64,000 nucleotides of DNA from Acidovorax sp. A79 (GTDB lineage Bacteria; Pseudomonadota; Gammaproteobacteria; Burkholderiales; Burkholderiaceae_C): assembly GCF_041154505.1 (NCBI RefSeq), contig NZ_AP028672.1, forward strand, positions 1,687,001 through 1,751,000, given 5' to 3'. Positions 27,203-35,888 of the stretch are shown one piece after another. A model generated the notes under the pieces. That model had not been told where the DNA came from. It did not search any database and was given only the letters and a program-made list of their open reading frames with translations. The stretch's first letter is position 1; every line of letters begins with the position of its first letter. The translations under genes and the position numbers were made by a program.

Positions 27203-28606
27203 TCACACGTCCAGGGCGGGGGGCTTGGGCGCGTCAGCGGAGCGGTGCTGCAGCGGCAGCACCGCGGAGACCAGGGTGCCGCTGCCCGCGCGCGAGGTGA
27301 TCGACAGCCGGCCGCCCGCGGACTCCACGCGGTGGCGCATGCCGGACAGGCCATGCGACGTGGGGCGCACCGTCGCCGGGTCGAAGCCGACCCCGTCGTC
27401 ACGCACCTGCACCGCCACATGGGTGGGATAGCCATGCACCGACACCAGGATCTTGCTGGCCTTCGCGTACTTTCCGATGTTGGTCAGGGCCTCCTGGACC
27501 ATGCGATACACCGTGAGCTGCGAGGCATCGGGCAACTGCACCGCCTCCAGGCTGGTCTCCACCTCGATGCCGGCGCGCTCGGCATATTCGCGCGTGAGGA
27601 TTTCAATGGCCGCGGTCAGCCCGAGGTTGGAGAGCGATGAAGGCCGCAGGTCCTCGATGATGCGCCGCTTGAGCGCGATGCCGCTGTTGAGCGTTTCGGT
27701 CAGGTGCTTGAGCCGCTCCGCCACCTCGGGCACGGTGGCATCGATCTTGGACTTGAGCCGCGCGACGTCCAGCTTGGCCGCCGTGAGCAGCGCGCCGAGT
27801 TCATCGTGCAGCTCGCGCGCGAGGTGCCCGCGCTCCTCTTCGCGCACCTGCTGCAGGTGGTTGGCCAGTTCGGAAAGCGTTGCGGTGCGGTCCCTCACGA
27901 GTCCCTCCAGGCGATCCCGCTCGCGCTCGAGCAGGGCCTGCTCGCGCAGGTTGACCACCTGCAGCGCTTGCGCCTGGCGCAGGTACATGTAGAACGCGAG
28001 CAGCCCGATGACGGTGACCGTGGCGATGCCGATGCGCGACAGCATGAGCGATTGCTCGATCTGCTCCTGGCCCTGCTTGACATGCCGGTCGCTGCGCGCG
28101 ATCAGCTCCAGCGCATGCTTGCGGATCGCCTCCATGTGCTCCTTGCCCACGTCGGTGTGCAGGATGAATTTCCAGGCGTCCTCATTGCCCTGCCGGCGCA
28201 GGCGCAGGCTCAGCTCCATCTCCGCCAGCTTGCGGGAGATCTGCCGCGACAGCAGTGCGAACTCCTGCATGTCGTCGGGGGCATCCATGAACAGTTCGCG
28301 CAACCCGTCCAGATTGGTCTGCACGCTGGCCACGGCCTTGTCGTAGGGCTCCAGGTAGGTCTCGTTGCCGGTGAGCAGGTAGCCGCGCTGGCCTGTCTCC
28401 GCGTCCAGCATGCTCTGCAGCAGGGTATTGACGGCCTTGCGCGTGTTCTGGCCGTGCGTCATCTGCTCGACCGCATCCTGCGAACGCATGTGCCCCGTTT
28501 CATTGATCCCCACCAGCACCATGGCCGCCAGCAGCGCCATCGGCAGGCTCAACGCCATCTTGCGAACCTTGGGAAGCCAGATGCGGGTGTTTTCTTTGAG
28601 GCTCAT
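27203..28606 (-). CDS. CHASE3 sensor histidine kinase (NarX/DegS-type output)
   Basis: This inner-membrane sensor kinase has 467 residues. TM1 is at about 16-35, a CHASE3 extracytoplasmic domain at about 40-180 (MLDAETGQRGYLLTGNETYL is the signature), TM2 at about 188-209 and a coiled coil at about 215-255. The HisKA_3 domain has H267 in ARELHDELG, and the HATPase region has VQEALTNIGKYA, DDGVGF and GLSGMRHRVESAGG. It is divergent from a LuxR-type regulator across 128 bp, the normal partner for this kinase class. Signals of CHASE3 domains are unknown. Confidence 0.92.
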   Translation of the reverse strand: MSLKENTRIWLPKVRKMALSLPMALLAAMVLVGINETGHMRSQDAVEQMTHGQNTRKAVNTLLQSMLDAETGQRGYLLTGNETYLEPYDKAVASVQTNLDGLRELFMDAPDDMQEFALLSRQISRKLAEMELSLRLRRQGNEDAWKFILHTDVGKEHMEAIRKHALELIARSDRHVKQGQEQIEQSLMLSRIGIATVTVIGLLAFYMYLRQAQALQVVNLREQALLERERDRLEGLVRDRTATLSELANHLQQVREEERGHLARELHDELGALLTAAKLDVARLKSKIDATVPEVAERLKHLTETLNSGIALKRRIIEDLRPSSLSNLGLTAAIEILTREYAERAGIEVETSLEAVQLPDASQLTVYRMVQEALTNIGKYAKASKILVSVHGYPTHVAVQVRDDGVGFDPATVRPTSHGLSGMRHRVESAGGRLSITSRAGSGTLVSAVLPLQHRSADAPKPPALDV

Positions 28607-28734
28607 ACGCGGTATTCTGGATAATGTCTGAGGACCCGGCCGCCGCCACACCCCATCAGGGTGTGGCATGCCGAAGAACCTGTGCAACCAACAAACATCA
28701 GGCGCGGCACCACCGCCCTGCGAAAGAAAGATCG

Positions 28735-29367
28735 ATGATCAAGATTGGCATTGTGGATGACCACGCGATTGTTCGTTCCGGGCTGCGGCAATTTCTGTCG
28801 GAGCACGTGGATCTGCGGGTGGAGGGCGAGGCCGCCAACGGCCGCGAAGCCATCGACCTCGTGCGCAACAAGGAAATCGACGTGCTGCTGATGGACCTGT
28901 CGATGCCCGGCCAGAGCGGGCTGGATGCGCTGGCCATGCTGCGCGCCAAGGCGCCGGACATGGGCATCCTGATCCTGAGCGGCTATCCCGAAGAACACTA
29001 CGCGATCAACCTGATCCGCCAGGGCGCGAGCGGCTACCTGAACAAGGAATGCGAGCCCTCGGAAATCGTGGAAGCGATCCGCACCATCGCGCTGGGCCGG
29101 CGCTACCTCACGCCCGCCGTGGCCGAACTGCTGGCCCAGCAGCTCAACCGCAAGGACGACGCCCCGCCGCACGAGCAGCTGTCGGAGCGCGAGTTCCAGG
29201 TGTTCCTCAAGCTTGCCAAGGGCGAGACGGCGGGCGACATCGCCAAGGCCTTGTCGTTGAGCGTCAAGACGGTGAGCACCTACCGGACGCGTCTGATGGA
29301 AAAGATGAGCCTGTCCTCCAACAGCGATCTGACCTACTACGCGCTCAAGAACCGCCTGATTGACTGA
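28735..29367 (+). CDS. NarL/FixJ-family response regulator (LuxR-type HTH)
   Basis: This DNA-binding response regulator has 210 residues. The receiver domain has the acidic pair D8-D9 and phospho-acceptor D54 (LLMDLSMPG), with the conserved Lys in YLNKECEP. The C-terminal GerE/LuxR helix-turn-helix reads LSEREFQVFLKLAKG...VKTVSTYRTRLMEKM. It is divergent from its presumed kinase. An upstream in-frame extension exists, but ATG 28735 after GAAAGAAAGATCG gives the classical N-terminus. Confidence 0.93.
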   Translation: MIKIGIVDDHAIVRSGLRQFLSEHVDLRVEGEAANGREAIDLVRNKEIDVLLMDLSMPGQSGLDALAMLRAKAPDMGILILSGYPEEHYAINLIRQGASGYLNKECEPSEIVEAIRTIALGRRYLTPAVAELLAQQLNRKDDAPPHEQLSEREFQVFLKLAKGETAGDIAKALSLSVKTVSTYRTRLMEKMSLSSNSDLTYYALKNRLID

Positions 29368-29470
29368 CATGGAACAGTGGCCTCAGTCCGGGGTCATGAT
29401 TCGGGTCCGGCGGGGCATGGAGGTTCAGGTGTGAAGCCTGGACCCGGCGTGCAGCCCCGCCGCGGCGGGT

Positions 29471-29893
29471 TCACGCAGCTTGGCCAGATGCCGGCATGGG
29501 GGGGTTGGAATCCAGGGGCACGGGGCCGCTGTGCTGGATGCAGTAGTCCACCAGCGCGTCGATTTCATTGGATTTGTCGAACACCGCGTCCACGCCCAGC
29601 TGCGCACAGCGCATGCGCACGTCGGGTGTCGCATAGTTGCTGAGCACCACCATCTTCTGGCCAGGCTTGCGGTCGCGGCAGGCCGCCAGCACCCCCAGGC
29701 CGCTGCCCTGGCGCAGGAACAGGTCCACGATGGCCAGGTCCCACTGCCCGCTGTTCGCGGCCAGCCAGCTCTTGCCTTCGTCTTCCGTCTCCGCCACTCC
29801 TACCGCCTCTACGGACGCCAACTCTTCGAGAGTACCAATCAGGTTCTCACGGATGGTCGCGTTGTCTTCAACGATATAGGTGCGGAGTTTCAC
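29471..29893 (-). CDS. Single-domain response regulator receiver protein
   Basis: This protein of 140 residues is essentially one receiver domain: acidic pair E9-D10 (YIVEDNATIRENL), phospho-acceptor D57 (LAIVDLFLRQGSG), 'VVLSNYATPDVR' and the lysine in FDKS. A Pro-rich tail follows, with no output domain. The start is GTG 29893 after a GGAAGG-like ribosome site. It converges on the LuxR-type regulator, so kinase, regulator and orphan receiver form one cluster; it may compete for phosphate or act by protein contact. This role is inferred. Confidence 0.85.
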   Translation of the reverse strand: MKLRTYIVEDNATIRENLIGTLEELASVEAVGVAETEDEGKSWLAANSGQWDLAIVDLFLRQGSGLGVLAACRDRKPGQKMVVLSNYATPDVRMRCAQLGVDAVFDKSNEIDALVDYCIQHSGPVPLDSNPPMPASGQAA

Positions 29894-29995
29894 GGAAGGG
29901 GTCCAGTTTCGCGACCGGTGCACAGTTGCGCTGATCGAGCCTCGAATTTAGATGCTGTGATGCCGTGATTCTGCCAGCCGCCACACGCGGCGGTT

Positions 29996-30011
29996 GTAGG
30001 AGGAATCCTAC
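29996..30011. promoter_or_regulatory. GTAGGA-N4-TCCTAC palindrome
   Basis: GTAGGA (29996-30001), GGAA, TCCTAC (30006-30011), overlapping the moeB stop and about 100 bp upstream of the orphan receiver gene. The same half-site (TGTAGGA) occurs twice upstream of the DUF1328 gene. It is a possible operator for the local regulator. Confidence 0.3.
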
Positions 30012-30757
30012 CGCACAACACACACGGGGCAGCCGGGTGCGCGCCCTACATGCATGGTGCTCCACTCCATGGACCGGCCGTCCAGCATGAGCAGGCGGCC
30101 AGCCAGCGAAGTGCCGATGCCGGCCAGCAGCTTGAGCGCCTCCGCCGCCTGCATCGCCCCGACCACCCCCACCAGCGGAGCGAACACGCCCATGGTCGAA
30201 CAGGCCACCTCCTCGAATTCGGCCTCCGGGGGGAAGATGCAGGCATAGCAGGGGGATTGCGCGGCACGTGGATCGACCACCGTGATCTGCCCGTCGAACC
30301 GGATCACCGCCCCCGCGACCAGCGGCTTGTCATGGGCGACGCACGCCGCGTTGATGGCGTGGCGCGTGGCGTAGTTGTCGCTGCAATCGAGCACCACGGT
30401 GGCTTCGCGCACGAGCGCATCGAGCACGCCGGCATCGGCCCGCGCCTGGAGCGCCGTGACCCGTACCCCGGGGTTGATGGCAGCCATGGCGGCGGCCGCG
30501 GAGGCCACCTTGGGCTGCCCGACCCGCGCCGTGGTGTGGGCGATCTGCCGCTGCAGGTTGGTGAGGTCGACCACATCGTCGTCCACCAGCGTGATGTGCC
30601 CGACGCCAGCGGAGGCAAGGTACAGCGCGGCGGGCGAACCCAGGCCGCCCGCGCCGATGATGAGGGCATGCGCCGCCAGCACCCGCTCCTGCCCTTCGAT
30701 GCCCATCTCATCGAGCAGGATGTGGCGCGAGTACCGCAGGAGCTGGTCGTCGGTCAT
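30008..30757 (-). CDS. moeB: MoeB/ThiF/HesA family adenylyltransferase
   Basis: This E1-like enzyme adenylates the C-terminal glycine of a small sulfur-carrier protein (MoaD for molybdopterin, or ThiS). The protein has 249 residues. It has the nucleotide-binding motif GAGGLGSPAALYLASAGVG, the catalytic-Asp region VLDCSDNYATRHAINAAC, and two zinc-binding CxxC pairs (CYACIFP and CPVCVVR at the C-terminus). There is no rhodanese domain. With no moa or thi genes nearby, MoeB and ThiF cannot be told apart from context. A ctpA terminator lies between it and ctpA upstream. Confidence 0.9.
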   Translation of the reverse strand: MTDDQLLRYSRHILLDEMGIEGQERVLAAHALIIGAGGLGSPAALYLASAGVGHITLVDDDVVDLTNLQRQIAHTTARVGQPKVASAAAAMAAINPGVRVTALQARADAGVLDALVREATVVLDCSDNYATRHAINAACVAHDKPLVAGAVIRFDGQITVVDPRAAQSPCYACIFPPEAEFEEVACSTMGVFAPLVGVVGAMQAAEALKLLAGIGTSLAGRLLMLDGRSMEWSTMHVGRAPGCPVCVVR

Positions 30758-30810
30758 GAAGGAATCCCAAGCAGAAAAGTGAACACAGCCAAGGGCAAAG
30801 TCAAAGGCAC

Positions 30811-30845
30811 AAAAGGAAAAGCCGGATTCCGCTGGAATCCGGCTT
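30811..30845 (-). terminator. Rho-independent terminator of ctpA
   Basis: AAGCCGGATTCC and GGAATCCGGCTT form a perfect 12-bp stem with a 3-base loop. On the minus strand it is followed by TTCCTTTT. It lies 32 bp after the ctpA stop. Confidence 0.8.
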
Positions 30846-30876
30846 GGAGCCGATCAGACCACGAGCGAAAGAAAGC

Positions 30877-32313
30877 TCAATTCTCTTTCTTTTCTTCCTT
30901 GCGTTCCGTCAAGGTCTTGCTGACCAGCACGGAGCGGCCCTTGAGCTGGTTCAGCGCCTGCACCAGCTGGAAGTCCTTGTCCGAACCGAATTCGGGCGCC
31001 TTGCGGTCGGAAGCGGGCTTCTTGGCCTCGTCCTCCATGCGCTTGCGCGCATCCTCGCGGGCCTTTTCACGGGCCTCGTCCTTCTTTTCCTCGCCCTGGC
31101 CGCTGCCCAGGTGCTTGTCGAGGTCGGCCTCGCGCATGCGCAGGGCCGCAAAGATGTTGCCCTCCTCGGACTCGTCGATCATCACGTCGGGCACGATGCC
31201 CTTGGCCTGGATCGATTTGCCGCTCGGCGTGTAGTAGCGTGCCGTGGTCAGCTTGATGCCGGTATCAGGCCCCAGGGGACGCACCGTCTGCACCGACCCC
31301 TTGCCGAACGTCTGGCTGCCCATGATGGTGGCGCGCTTGTGGTCCTGCAGCGCGCCGGCCACGATCTCGCTGGCCGATGCCGAGCCTTCGTTCACCAGCA
31401 CCACCAGGGGCACGGACTTGAGGGCCGGGGGAAGGCGGCGCAGCGGGTCGCCGCCGCCACGGCGCTGGTAGTAGTCCGGCGATGCCTTGTAGGTCGCCTT
31501 GCTGTCCGCCAGCTGGCCGTTGGTCGTGACCACCGTGACGTTCTCCGGCAAAAACGCCGCCGAGACGGCCACGGCCGCGTCCAGCAGGCCACCGGGATCG
31601 TTGCGCAGGTCCAGCACCAGGCCCTTGAGGTTGGGGTCCTGCTTGTAGACCTCCTCCACCTTGCGCACGAAGTCATCGACCGTGCGCTCCTGGAACTGCG
31701 ACAGGCGGATCCAGGCGTATCCGGGCTCCACCACCTTGCCCTTGACGGACTGGGTCTTGATCTCTTCGCGCGTGATCGTCACCGGGAACGAGCGGTTCTC
31801 GTCCTTGCGGAAGATGGTGAGCGTGACCTTGGTGTTGGGCTCGCCGCGCATGCGCTTGACGGCGTCGTTGAGCGACAGCCCCTTGACCGCCGTTTCGTCG
31901 ATCTTGGTGATCAGGTCGTTGGTCTTGAGGCCGGCGCGAAACGCCGGGGACCCCTCGATGGGCGAGACGACCTTGATGAGCCCGTCTTCCTGGGTGATCT
32001 CGATGCCCACGCCCACGAAGCGGCCCGACGTGCCCTCGCGGAATTCCTTGAAGGACTTCTTGTCGAAATACTGGGAGTGCGGATCCAGGCTGGCGACCAT
32101 GCCCGAGATGGCGTCGGTGATGAGCTTCTTGTCGTCCACCGGCTCGACATAGTCGGTCTTCACCAGGCCGAACACCGCCGACAGCTGCTGGATTTCCTCC
32201 AGGGGCAGTGGCGTCATGGCGCCGCGCGCCACCGTCTGCAGGGACACCGTGGTGAGCGCTCCGGCCACCACCCCCACCGACACCCATCCTGCAATTTTAA
32301 GTTTGTGGCCCAT
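30877..32313 (-). CDS. ctpA: C-terminal processing peptidase (S41 family)
   Basis: This is a periplasmic or membrane-anchored serine protease of the tail-specific (Prc/CtpA) type, with 478 residues. It has an N-terminal signal or anchor (LKIAGWVSVGVVAGALTT), a PDZ domain (about 85-170; FVGVGIEITQEDGLIKV, GSPAFRAGLKTNDLI) and the S41 core with the catalytic Ser in NEGSASASEI and Lys in TFGKGSVQT. The C-terminus is charged (many Lys and Glu). Targets are likely periplasmic proteins or cell-wall enzymes. It lies downstream of gpmA on the same strand, a pairing seen in many betaproteobacteria. Confidence 0.94.
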   Translation of the reverse strand: MGHKLKIAGWVSVGVVAGALTTVSLQTVARGAMTPLPLEEIQQLSAVFGLVKTDYVEPVDDKKLITDAISGMVASLDPHSQYFDKKSFKEFREGTSGRFVGVGIEITQEDGLIKVVSPIEGSPAFRAGLKTNDLITKIDETAVKGLSLNDAVKRMRGEPNTKVTLTIFRKDENRSFPVTITREEIKTQSVKGKVVEPGYAWIRLSQFQERTVDDFVRKVEEVYKQDPNLKGLVLDLRNDPGGLLDAAVAVSAAFLPENVTVVTTNGQLADSKATYKASPDYYQRRGGGDPLRRLPPALKSVPLVVLVNEGSASASEIVAGALQDHKRATIMGSQTFGKGSVQTVRPLGPDTGIKLTTARYYTPSGKSIQAKGIVPDVMIDESEEGNIFAALRMREADLDKHLGSGQGEEKKDEAREKAREDARKRMEDEAKKPASDRKAPEFGSDKDFQLVQALNQLKGRSVLVSKTLTERKEEKKEN

Positions 32314-32435
32314 ACAACACCTTTTACCGCTTCGAATCAATATACACCTTGGAAGGGCCGAACCCGCCGCGGTTCCGCACGGGCACTCACTTTGGCAGGA
32401 GAAGATGGCGGGTTTTCCCCGTCTTTACGCGAGCT

Positions 32436-33179
32436 TTACGCCTTGCCCTGCGATGCCACGGCGGCCGCGGCCCTGGCGGCCGCTTCCGCGTCACCCAGAT
32501 AGTAGTGGCGGATGGGTTTCAGGTCGGCGTCGAGTTCATATACCAGTGGAATCCCGTTGGGAATGTTCAGGCCGACGATGTCGGACTCGGAGATGCCGTC
32601 GAGGTACTTGACGAGCGCCCGGATGGAGTTGCCGTGCGCGGCCAGCACCACGCGCTTGCCCGAGCGGATGGCCGGCGCCATCGCGTCGTTCCAGAAGGGC
32701 AGCACGCGCGCCACGGTGTCCTTGAGGCATTCCGTCAGTGGCACGCTGCCCTCGGCCAGCGCGGCGTAGCGGCGGTCGCCACGCTCGCTGCGGGGGTCCG
32801 TGGCCTCCAGGGCCGGCGGGGGCGTGTCGTAGCTGCGGCGCCAGACCAGCACCTGCTCGTCGCCATACTGCTTGGCCATGTCGGCCTTGTTCAGGCCCTG
32901 CAGAGCGCCGTAGTGGCGCTCGTTCAGGCGCCAGTCCTTGACGACCGGCAGCCAGGTGCAGTCCATCTCGTCCAGCGTGTACCAGAGGGTGTGGATGGCA
33001 CGCTTGAGCACGCTGGTGAAGGCCAGATCGAACTCGTAGCCCTCGGCCTTGAGCAGCTTGCCGGCGGACATGGCCTGGGAAACTCCCGTGGGCGTGAGGT
33101 CGACATCGGTCCAGCCGGTAAAGCGGTTTTCAAGGTTCCAGGTGGATTCGCCGTGGCGGATCAGGACGAGTTTGTACAT
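32436..33179 (-). CDS. gpmA: 2,3-bisphosphoglycerate-dependent phosphoglycerate mutase
   Basis: GpmA interconverts 3- and 2-phosphoglycerate in glycolysis. The protein has 247 residues: [18 protein letters not shown] carries the phospho-histidine, [17 protein letters not shown] and the second catalytic His in [16 protein letters not shown] follow. Length matches the family. It is divergent from a rhodanese gene (87 bp between starts) and precedes ctpA. Confidence 0.97.
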   Translation of the reverse strand: MYKLVLIRHGESTWNLENRFTGWTDVDLTPTGVSQAMSAGKLLKAEGYEFDLAFTSVLKRAIHTLWYTLDEMDCTWLPVVKDWRLNERHYGALQGLNKADMAKQYGDEQVLVWRRSYDTPPPALEATDPRSERGDRRYAALAEGSVPLTECLKDTVARVLPFWNDAMAPAIRSGKRVVLAAHGNSIRALVKYLDGISESDIVGLNIPNGIPLVYELDADLKPIRHYYLGDAEAAARAAAAVASQGKA

Positions 33180-33266
33180 GGTTTCCCCAGGAAAGGCGGG
33201 TCAAAGAAATGCGGGCCAAAACCCAGCATTCTAGAATTACGCCGTTCGCCAACCCAAGGAATCTTC

Positions 33267-33674
33267 GTGAAATTCATTATCGACAACTGGTATCTGATCT
33301 TTGTTGCACTGGCTTCGGGCGGCATGTTGCTGTGGCCGGTCCTCAAGAACGCCAGTGGCGGCTCGCTGACACCCGCGCGGGCCGTGCAGCTCATCAACCG
33401 CGAAAAGGCGGTGGTCATCGACGTTTGCGAAACCGAAGAATTCGCCGCAGGCCATGTAAACGGTGCCAAGAACGTGCCCCTGGGCCAGCTCGAAGAGCGC
33501 CTGCCCACCGTGATCAAGAACAAGGCCCTGCCCCTGGTGCTGGTGTGCACCACCGGTGCCCGCGCCAACCGCGCGGTGGCCATTGCCAAGAAGCTGGGCT
33601 ACGAGAACGCCCAGGCCATGGCCGGCGGCCTCAAGGCCTGGCGCGAAGCCAGCCTGCCTGTGGAAAAAGCCTGA
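33267..33674 (+). CDS. Membrane-anchored rhodanese-like protein
   Basis: This protein of 135 residues has an N-terminal membrane helix (about 6-25, WYLIFVALASGGMLLWPVL) and one rhodanese domain. The active-site loop has Cys in VLVCTTGARANRAV, so sulfur transfer is possible. The start is GTG 33267 with AAGGA seven bases upstream; the longer frame upstream is not coding. Related proteins often precede grxC and secB, as here, which suggests a link to thiol handling or export, but the role is not known. Confidence 0.9.
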   Translation: MKFIIDNWYLIFVALASGGMLLWPVLKNASGGSLTPARAVQLINREKAVVIDVCETEEFAAGHVNGAKNVPLGQLEERLPTVIKNKALPLVLVCTTGARANRAVAIAKKLGYENAQAMAGGLKAWREASLPVEKA

Positions 33675-33751
33675 TCCGCCCCCAGTTATTGGGTCCGCGA
33701 TAGTCTTGCCACTGATTTTTAGCCCCACAGGAAGAAAGAGGAAGGTCCGCC

Positions 33752-34012
33752 ATGCAACCCGTGAAGATGTACACCACCGCCGTCTGCCCCTACTGCATCC
33801 GGGCCAAGCAGATCCTCAAGTCCAAGGGCGTGGAGCAGATCGAGGAAATCCGCATCGACACCGACCCCGCCGCGCGCGTCCACATGATGGAGATCACCGG
33901 CCGCCGCACGGTGCCGCAGATCTACATCGGTGAAACCCATGTGGGCGGCCACGATGATCTGGTGGCGCTGGACAGCCGCGGCGAGCTCATGCCCTTGCTG
34001 GGCGCCGCCTGA
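33752..34012 (+). CDS. grxC: Glutaredoxin 3
   Basis: This small glutathione-dependent disulfide reductase has 86 residues. The active site is CPYC (about 12-15), with the cis-Pro motif RTVPQIYIG and the GGHDDL helix that binds glutathione. It follows the rhodanese gene by 77 bp and precedes secB, with a terminator-like hairpin between them. Confidence 0.97.
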   Translation: MQPVKMYTTAVCPYCIRAKQILKSKGVEQIEEIRIDTDPAARVHMMEITGRRTVPQIYIGETHVGGHDDLVALDSRGELMPLLGAA

Positions 34013-34036
34013 CCCCCACCGCGGGCGCTGCATAAT
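34009..34036 (+). promoter_or_regulatory. Possible secB promoter
   Basis: CTGACC (34009-34014) and CATAAT (34031-34036) with 16-bp spacing resemble a sigma-70 promoter upstream of secB. The -35 overlaps the grxC stop. The match is moderate. Confidence 0.35.
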
Positions 34037-34049
34037 GCAGCCCCATGTG

Positions 34050-34084
34050 CCCGCTGCGGGAGCTTTTCCCGGGCGGGTTTTGTT
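34050..34084 (+). terminator. Hairpin between grxC and secB
   Basis: CCCGC-TG-CGGGA pairs with TCCCG-GG-CGGG-type arms and is followed by TTTTGTTTTG. It reads as a Rho-independent terminator of grxC. Because a possible promoter lies upstream of it, it could also act as an attenuator for secB. Confidence 0.55.
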
Positions 34085-34120
34085 TTGCTAGAAATTCCGT
34101 TAGAGCAAAGAGACTTCACC

Positions 34121-34579
34121 ATGGCCGACCAAGAAAATCCCGTGTTCCAGATCCAGCGCGTCTACCTCAAGGACATGTCGCTCGAGCAGCCCAATTCCCC
34201 CGGCATCCTGCTGGAGCAAGAGCAGCCGAACGTCGACATCCAGCTGGGCGTGGAAGCCACGCCCGTGGCCGAAGGCATCTTCGAAGTGGCCGTGACCGCC
34301 ACCGTGCAGACCAAGATCAAGGACAAGACCGTGTTCCTGGTCGAAGCCAAGCAGGCCGGCATCTTCGAGATCCGCAACGTGCCGGAAGACCAGATGGGCC
34401 CGATCATGGGCATCGCCTGCCCGCAGATCGTGTACCCCTACCTGCGCGGCAACGTGGCCGACCTGATCAACCGCGCCGGCTTCCCGCCCGTGCACCTGGC
34501 CGAAATCAACTTCCAGGCCATGTACGAGCAGCAGCAAGCCCAGGCCGCCGGCCAGGCTTCGCCCATCATCACGCAATAA
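34121..34579 (+). CDS. secB: Protein-export chaperone SecB
   Basis: SecB keeps precursor proteins unfolded and delivers them to SecA at the Sec translocon. The protein has 152 residues: [31 protein letters not shown] and [16 protein letters not shown] are the conserved strands and helix. The C-terminal tail is Gln/Ala-rich. ATG 34121 is chosen over upstream in-frame codons lying in the terminator region. A GC-rich dispersed repeat follows the stop. Confidence 0.97.
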   Translation: MADQENPVFQIQRVYLKDMSLEQPNSPGILLEQEQPNVDIQLGVEATPVAEGIFEVAVTATVQTKIKDKTVFLVEAKQAGIFEIRNVPEDQMGPIMGIACPQIVYPYLRGNVADLINRAGFPPVHLAEINFQAMYEQQQAQAAGQASPIITQ

Positions 34580-34585
34580 GAAGAG

Positions 34586-34672
34586 CCCCCCTGAGGCGCT
34601 TCGCGCCTTCCCCCTTTCTCGTCGCGCTGCGCGCTCGGGAGGGGGACGCGGCCAACGGCCTGGCAAAGCCAG
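34586..34672 (+). repeat. GC-rich dispersed repeat, copy B
   Basis: This has the same blocks as copy A after scpA: CCCCCTGAG, an inverted GGCGCTTCGCGCC hairpin, CCCCCTTTCTCG, GGGAGGGGGACGC and GGCCTGGCAAAGCCAG. It differs by a GC-rich insertion in the middle. It lies directly after secB. Confidence 0.75.
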
Positions 34673-34756
34673 TTCCGCGGCTACCCCGCCTGGGCCGCGC
34701 CGCTGGCACAGGCCGCAGGCGAGGCGTAGCGCGGAGATCATCGAATCAAAGACTTT

Positions 34757-34808
34757 TTGGCCTCCAGCGCCTGATGAATAAGCGCAAGCAGCTATGAAAA
34801 TCATAGTA
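34757..34808 (+). repeat. Two-hairpin dispersed element, copy 5 (contains the gpsA start)
   Basis: It runs ttggcctccagcgcctgatg, then aataagcgcaagcagctatg, then aaaatcatag. Hairpin 2 (CTATGA-AAA-TCATAG) is perfect, and the gpsA start codon (34794) lies in its left arm, so the gene's initiation region is built from the repeat. Confidence 0.88.
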
Positions 34809-35810
34809 TTGGGTGCCGGTGCCTGGGGTTCCGCGCTCGCCATGAGCGCGGCCCAGCACCCTGGCGGCCATGTGGTCACGCTCTGGGCGCGCGACGCGGG
34901 CCAGGCAGACGCCATGCGCGTGGCGCGCCAGAACGCGCGCTATCTGCCGGGCATCGACTTTCCCCCTTCTCTCTCCATCGCCGACGGCCACTTTGGCGCA
35001 TTGCTGCCGGATGCCGACCTCGTCATCGTGGCCACGCCCATGGCGGCGCTGCGCGGCATGCTGCAGGCGCTGCGGGGATGCACGGCGCCCGTGGCCTGGC
35101 TGTGCAAGGGCTTCGAGGCAATGCCTCCCGGTGCCGGTTCGGCATCCTTTGGGCTGCTGGCACATGAAGTACAAGCGCAAGTAGCTCCTGATTTAATAGC
35201 AGGTGTATTCAGCGGTCCGAGCTTTGCGCAGGAAGTGGCGCTGGGCCAGCCCACCGCGCTGGTGGCGGCCAGCCCGCATGCGCGGGTGCGGGACGCGCTG
35301 GTCGGCGCGTTCCACAGCCCCAGCGTGCGGGTGTACGCCAACGAGGACATCGTGGGCGTGGAAGTGGGTGGCGCCGTGAAGAACGTGCTGGCCATCGCCA
35401 CGGGCCTGTGCGACGGCCTGGCGCTCGGGCTCAACGCCCGTGCCGCCCTCATCACGCGCGGCCTGGCCGAAATGACCCGGCTGGGGCTGGCGCTCGGCGC
35501 GCGGCCCGACACCTTCATGGGCCTGTCGGGCCTGGGCGACCTGGTCCTGACCGCCACCGGCGACCTATCGCGCAACCGCCGCGTGGGCATGCTGCTGGCG
35601 CAGGGCCGCACCCTGGCGCAGGCGGTGGAGTCGCTGGGCCACGTGGCGGAAGGCGTCTACAGCGCCCGCACCGTGGCGCAGCGGGCCGCCATGCTGGGGG
35701 TGGACATGCCCATCACCCGCGCCGCGGTGGCGCTGCTGGACGGCCAGATCCAGCCCCCGGACGCCGTGGCGGCGCTGATGGGCCGGGGGCCCGCGGCCGA
35801 ACTGGTGTAG
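34794..35810 (+). CDS. gpsA: Glycerol-3-phosphate dehydrogenase [NAD(P)+]
   Basis: GpsA reduces dihydroxyacetone phosphate to sn-glycerol 3-phosphate for phospholipid synthesis. The protein has 338 residues: N-terminal Rossmann motif [25 protein letters not shown], the catalytic lysine in [13 protein letters not shown] and [19 protein letters not shown]. The start lies within a dispersed repeat and has no normal Shine-Dalgarno. A second partial repeat copy (35166-35202) encodes the stretch just before SGPSFA. Upstream secB is often its neighbour in this order. A strong terminator follows. Confidence 0.96.
   Translation: MKIIVLGAGAWGSALAMSAAQHPGGHVVTLWARDAGQADAMRVARQNARYLPGIDFPPSLSIADGHFGALLPDADLVIVATPMAALRGMLQALRGCTAPVAWLCKGFEAMPPGAGSASFGLLAHEVQAQVAPDLIAGVFSGPSFAQEVALGQPTALVAASPHARVRDALVGAFHSPSVRVYANEDIVGVEVGGAVKNVLAIATGLCDGLALGLNARAALITRGLAEMTRLGLALGARPDTFMGLSGLGDLVLTATGDLSRNRRVGMLLAQGRTLAQAVESLGHVAEGVYSARTVAQRAAMLGVDMPITRAAVALLDGQIQPPDAVAALMGRGPAAELV
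35166..35202 (+). repeat. Two-hairpin dispersed element, partial copy 6 (inside gpsA)
   Basis: acaagcgcaagtagctcctg and atttaatagca match the right half of the element. It is an AT-rich island in a GC-rich gene, read in frame as [12 protein letters not shown]. Confidence 0.5.
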
Positions 35811-35888
35811 TCGAACGGCGCGCGGCAGGCGCCTGCCCGGCGAGGGCCGGCCGTACCGCCCCCAGCGCCGCACACCCCTATCGCAAAC

